A DNA stretch of 38,011 nucleotides from an uncultured Ignavibacteriota bacterium (lineage in GTDB: Bacteria; Bacteroidota; Ignavibacteria; UBA10030; UBA8401). Made by a program: the position numbers and the translations under genes. Location of the stretch: assembly GCA_903884005.1 (NCBI GenBank), contig CAISDA010000037.1, positions 1 through 38,011 on the forward strand, written 5' to 3'. The notes under the pieces are model-generated. The model was given only the letters and a program-made list of their open reading frames with translations. It was not told the DNA's origin and ran no database searches. Each line of letters begins with the position of its first letter. Position 1 is the stretch's first letter. This document shows positions 35,858 through 38,011 of the stretch, one piece after another.

Positions 35858-36991
35858 TTATTTTTTCCACACCACGCGGTTCACATAATCCGTATAGCCG
35901 ATGATGATGCGCAGCACCTTTTCCGAAACATTCGGCACATCATAATCCTCCACGATCTCCAGCAGCCTGTCCGCGCCGCGGCCCTGCGTTTCAACGACAG
36001 AGATCCCCTGCCTCACCCGCTCCCATTTCAGTCCTGTCATGATTACCGATGCTTCTTCCATTCCCTCGGGACGCTCATGGGCCTCGCGTATGTTCAGCGC
36101 GGGAAAATTCAATATGGACGATTCTTCGGTGATCGTGCCGCTGTCCGAGAGCACGACGCGCGCATGTTCCTGTAGATGCACGTAGTCAGAGAACGCGAAC
36201 GGCTTCATCAGTTCCACTTCGGCTGGCAGCGTCACCCCTCGTTCAACGAACCGCTTGCGCGTGCGCGGATGCGTGGACACGATCACGCGCTGGCCGAATT
36301 CCGCCGCGAGATTCGCGAGCACGTCCACCAATTGTGCGAACCGGCCCTCGTCGTCCACATTTTCCTCCCTGTGCGCGCTCACAACAAAGTACGTCCCCTT
36401 CTTCAATTTCAATGTCTCGAGCACGGACGAGCCGTCGATCGCCGTTCTGTGCGCATGAAGGACTTCGAACATCGGACTTCCCGTCTTGATCACACGGTCG
36501 GGCAGCAGTCCTTCTCTCAGCAAATAGTCGCGGGCGATCGTGCTGTAGGTGAGATTGATGTCCGCGATATGATCCACGATCTTGCGGTTCGTCTCTTCAG
36601 GCACGCGTTCATCGAAGCAGCGGTTCCCGGCTTCCATGTGGAACACGGGGATCTTCCGCCGTTTTGCGGCAATGGCGGCCAGCGCGCTATTGGTGTCGCC
36701 CAACACAAGAAAGGCGTCGGGCTGCACTTCCGCCAGCACCCCGTCCATGCGCGCGATGATGAGGCCGATCGTCTCCACAGCCGTGGCACCCACCGCCTGC
36801 AGGAAGTTGTCAGGCGCACGCATGCCGAGATCCTTGAAGAATATTTCGTTCAATTCATAGTCGTAGTTCTGTCCCGTATGCACAAGCGTATGTGCGATCG
36901 CGGGCTCGGCTTCAAGCCGCGCGATCACTCGCGACAATCGGATGATCTCCGGGCGTGTTCCAACAACCGTCATAACCTTCAATTGCTTCAT
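35858..36991 (-). CDS. UDP-sugar 2-epimerase, CapG/WbjD/FnlC type
   Basis: A 377-residue non-hydrolysing UDP-HexNAc 2-epimerase. It has VVGTRPEII (9-17), HTGQNYDYELNEIFF, LVLGDTN (with the conserved Asp), HMEAGNRCFDERVPEE, VVSAHREENVD, STHPRTRKR, SDSGTITEESSILNFP and NIREAHERPEGMEEA. The HMEAGNRCFD-x-RVPEE and REAHERPEGMEEAS segments are typical of CapG/WbjD/FnlC, which finishes UDP-N-acetyl-L-fucosamine, not of WecB, which makes UDP-ManNAc. The usual partners FnlA and FnlB are not in the window. The gene has GGGGAG before its ATG and is clearly richer in G+C than the GT genes. Confidence 0.9.
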   Translation of the reverse strand: MKQLKVMTVVGTRPEIIRLSRVIARLEAEPAIAHTLVHTGQNYDYELNEIFFKDLGMRAPDNFLQAVGATAVETIGLIIARMDGVLAEVQPDAFLVLGDTNSALAAIAAKRRKIPVFHMEAGNRCFDERVPEETNRKIVDHIADINLTYSTIARDYLLREGLLPDRVIKTGSPMFEVLHAHRTAIDGSSVLETLKLKKGTYFVVSAHREENVDDEGRFAQLVDVLANLAAEFGQRVIVSTHPRTRKRFVERGVTLPAEVELMKPFAFSDYVHLQEHARVVLSDSGTITEESSILNFPALNIREAHERPEGMEEASVIMTGLKWERVRQGISVVETQGRGADRLLEIVEDYDVPNVSEKVLRIIIGYTDYVNRVVWKK

Positions 36992-37343
36992 TACACTCCC
37001 CTGATAAGTAATATACTAATGCATAAAATTGTGGATCACACACATCACCGGTAGTCGAAATACATTACTGTATGATACAGCACCGATCCATAATAATCAA
37101 GGTAATTCGAGAAAACAGTGCGGGCGGGCATGAAGTGTCACGGAAGGATATCGAGCGGAACGGTTGAGGTAGGTATGATACGAGAATGCCTGTGTAGGTG
37201 AGATGTCCGATAATGGTCTTTGAATGTTCACGAATCGCTATTGTTGAGAAAAGGTGTGACGATTCCTCATACAAACAAAGTCGATAACACTTGCCTCTTC
37301 AGTGGAGCCTCTACATCTGTACTCTGTACACAGCCGAATCGTT
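36992..37343 (-). other. Intergenic region upstream of the 2-epimerase
   Basis: These 352 bp hold no convincing gene. On the minus strand a promoter-like pair is present (37072-37100) whose -10 box lies inside a perfect palindrome, CTGTATGATACAG, at 37068-37080. Another short palindrome, TGTAC-TCT-GTACA, is at 37318-37330, just after the end of the partial gene to the right. No classical terminator with a T-run is seen. Confidence 0.45.
37068..37100 (-). promoter_or_regulatory. Candidate promoter with overlapping palindromic operator, 2-epimerase gene
   Basis: On the minus strand TTGATT (37095-37100) is 17 bp from TATCAT (37072-37077). The -10 box is inside the perfect palindrome CTGTAT-C-ATACAG (minus-strand reading; + strand 37068-37080), a layout typical of repressor control. 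It would give a leader of about 75 nt before the epimerase ATG. Confidence 0.4.
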
Positions 37344-37886
37344 TCAGGCCAATTTATCCATTAATTGGTGCAGCGTCCGGTTCCATAAAAATCTTCGTTC
37401 CATCTGCATGCGCTGCCGCGGTGCGATAGTGCACACGCCTCTCACGGCTGCGATATGATCCAGAAGGACGTGCACAGGCACAAACCACCCGTTTTTTCTT
37501 CCCAACCGCTCAATGAGGTTTTTGAACCGGGGATCGATCGCCCCGTCACGAAAAAAACCGCTGGCAAAATGGGTATACATGATACAGGCGCCTCCCTCGC
37601 GTTCAAGTCCGTCCTGGTTTTGCTCCGAGATCATGCCGGCAAACAAACCGACGTCGGCGCCGTCTGACGATGCAAACCACGCTTTGACATACGGCCGGGC
37701 ACTGTCGTAATAGGGCATGGAGGGACAAACCTTCAGCGTATTGATCTCAGGGAACACAAAGTCCCGAACGTAGCGTATGTGCTTGTTACAAATATCAGCC
37801 CCAAAATATGGACTCGATTCGATGTGCCCTTCGAAGGTATTGTTATACGCCCCATTCGTGAGGAGAGAATAGATGAACCGGTTCAT
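37344..37886 (-). pseudogene. Probable 5'-truncated deacetylase-like gene of polysaccharide loci
   Basis: 180 residues from an ATG at 37886. The C-terminal part, ACIMYTHFASGFFRDGAIDP followed by RFKNLIERLGRKNGWFVPV, resembles the end of polysaccharide deacetylase-like proteins from capsule/exopolysaccharide loci, whose full length is usually near twice this. The frame is open above the ATG and reads EGFINVVNHTG, apparently continuous with the protein, until a TGA near 37920; all three frames are closed beyond that to the window edge. So the N-terminal half seems lost rather than shifted in frame. No ribosome site stands before the ATG. It may be a remnant, or a short gene whose start I cannot define. 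Confidence 0.55.
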
Positions 37887-38011
37887 CCCGGTGTGATTGA
37901 CGACATTTATAAATCCCTCTCAACGACAATTAGATTTCCCCTTTTAGCGGCCTGAAAAACAGTATACTATTTGACTACATCCTTTGAGAGGAGACGCGTC
38001 GAATGGTATCA

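Noticed and set aside
1-38011. CRISPR arrays, insertion sequences, transposases, integrases and rRNA or tRNA genes
   Set aside because: No repeat-spacer pattern, no transposase or integrase motif and no RNA-gene sequence was seen on either strand by reading.

Overview
This 38 kb window is a cell-surface polysaccharide biosynthesis and export locus, with every recognisable gene on the minus strand, so transcription runs from high to low coordinates. A Gram-negative of the Bacteroidota/Ignavibacteriota/Kapabacteria neighbourhood is likely. The main reason is the 224-residue protein at 32435-33109, which ends in a type IX secretion (T9SS) sorting domain with the QNYPNPFNP motif. The phylum call is inference; there is no rRNA or other phylogenetic marker here.

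Layout from right to left (order of transcription). (1) 37344-37886: a gene that looks 5'-truncated, with homology to polysaccharide-locus deacetylase-like proteins. (2) 35858-36991: a UDP-sugar 2-epimerase of the CapG/WbjD/FnlC type behind its own promoter; its usual partners are not in the window. (3) 33226-35499, 32435-33109 and 31838-32338: a secreted protein with two formylglycine-enzyme-like domains, a very small T9SS protein, and a short SLBB export protein. (4) A good sigma-70-type promoter at 31684-31712, a leader of about 350 nt, and then about 31 kb of tightly packed genes with many ATGA/GTGA/TAATG junctions that could form one long transcription unit.

The long unit starts with a Wzc-like tyrosine autokinase, a UDP-HexNAc dehydrogenase/4-epimerase pair (UDP-GalNAcA type), a Wzm/Wzt ABC exporter, and an O-antigen ligase/polymerase-like membrane protein. 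Next come two tandem PaaK/CapK-like adenylate-forming enzymes, then several glycosyltransferases, three polysaccharide deacetylase-type proteins, an FkbM methyltransferase, a CapA-like metallophosphatase, two paralogous ATP-grasp ligases, an aldo/keto reductase, a phosphoglycosyl transferase that would start the repeat unit on the lipid carrier, a GNAT acyltransferase, and at the left edge the start of a secreted beta-helix-type protein.

Inferred function: sugar nucleotides (GalNAcA type, possibly FucNAc type) are assembled on undecaprenyl phosphate by the PGT and the glycosyltransferases, modified by deacetylases and a methyltransferase, and exported by Wzm/Wzt with help from the Wzc and SLBB proteins. 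The least ordinary part is the ATP-grasp x2 / CapA / deacetylase / glycosyltransferase block (7.9-13.6 kb) together with the PaaK-like pair. These are carboxylate-activating families and may decorate the glycan with amino acids or other acyl groups.

The most concrete anomaly is an in-frame TGA at codon 16 of the second ATP-grasp gene, exactly where its intact neighbour has a tryptophan. Base composition varies along the window: low GC in the glycosyltransferase/ATP-grasp core and high GC in the right-hand epimerase. This fits a mosaic, horizontally assembled locus.
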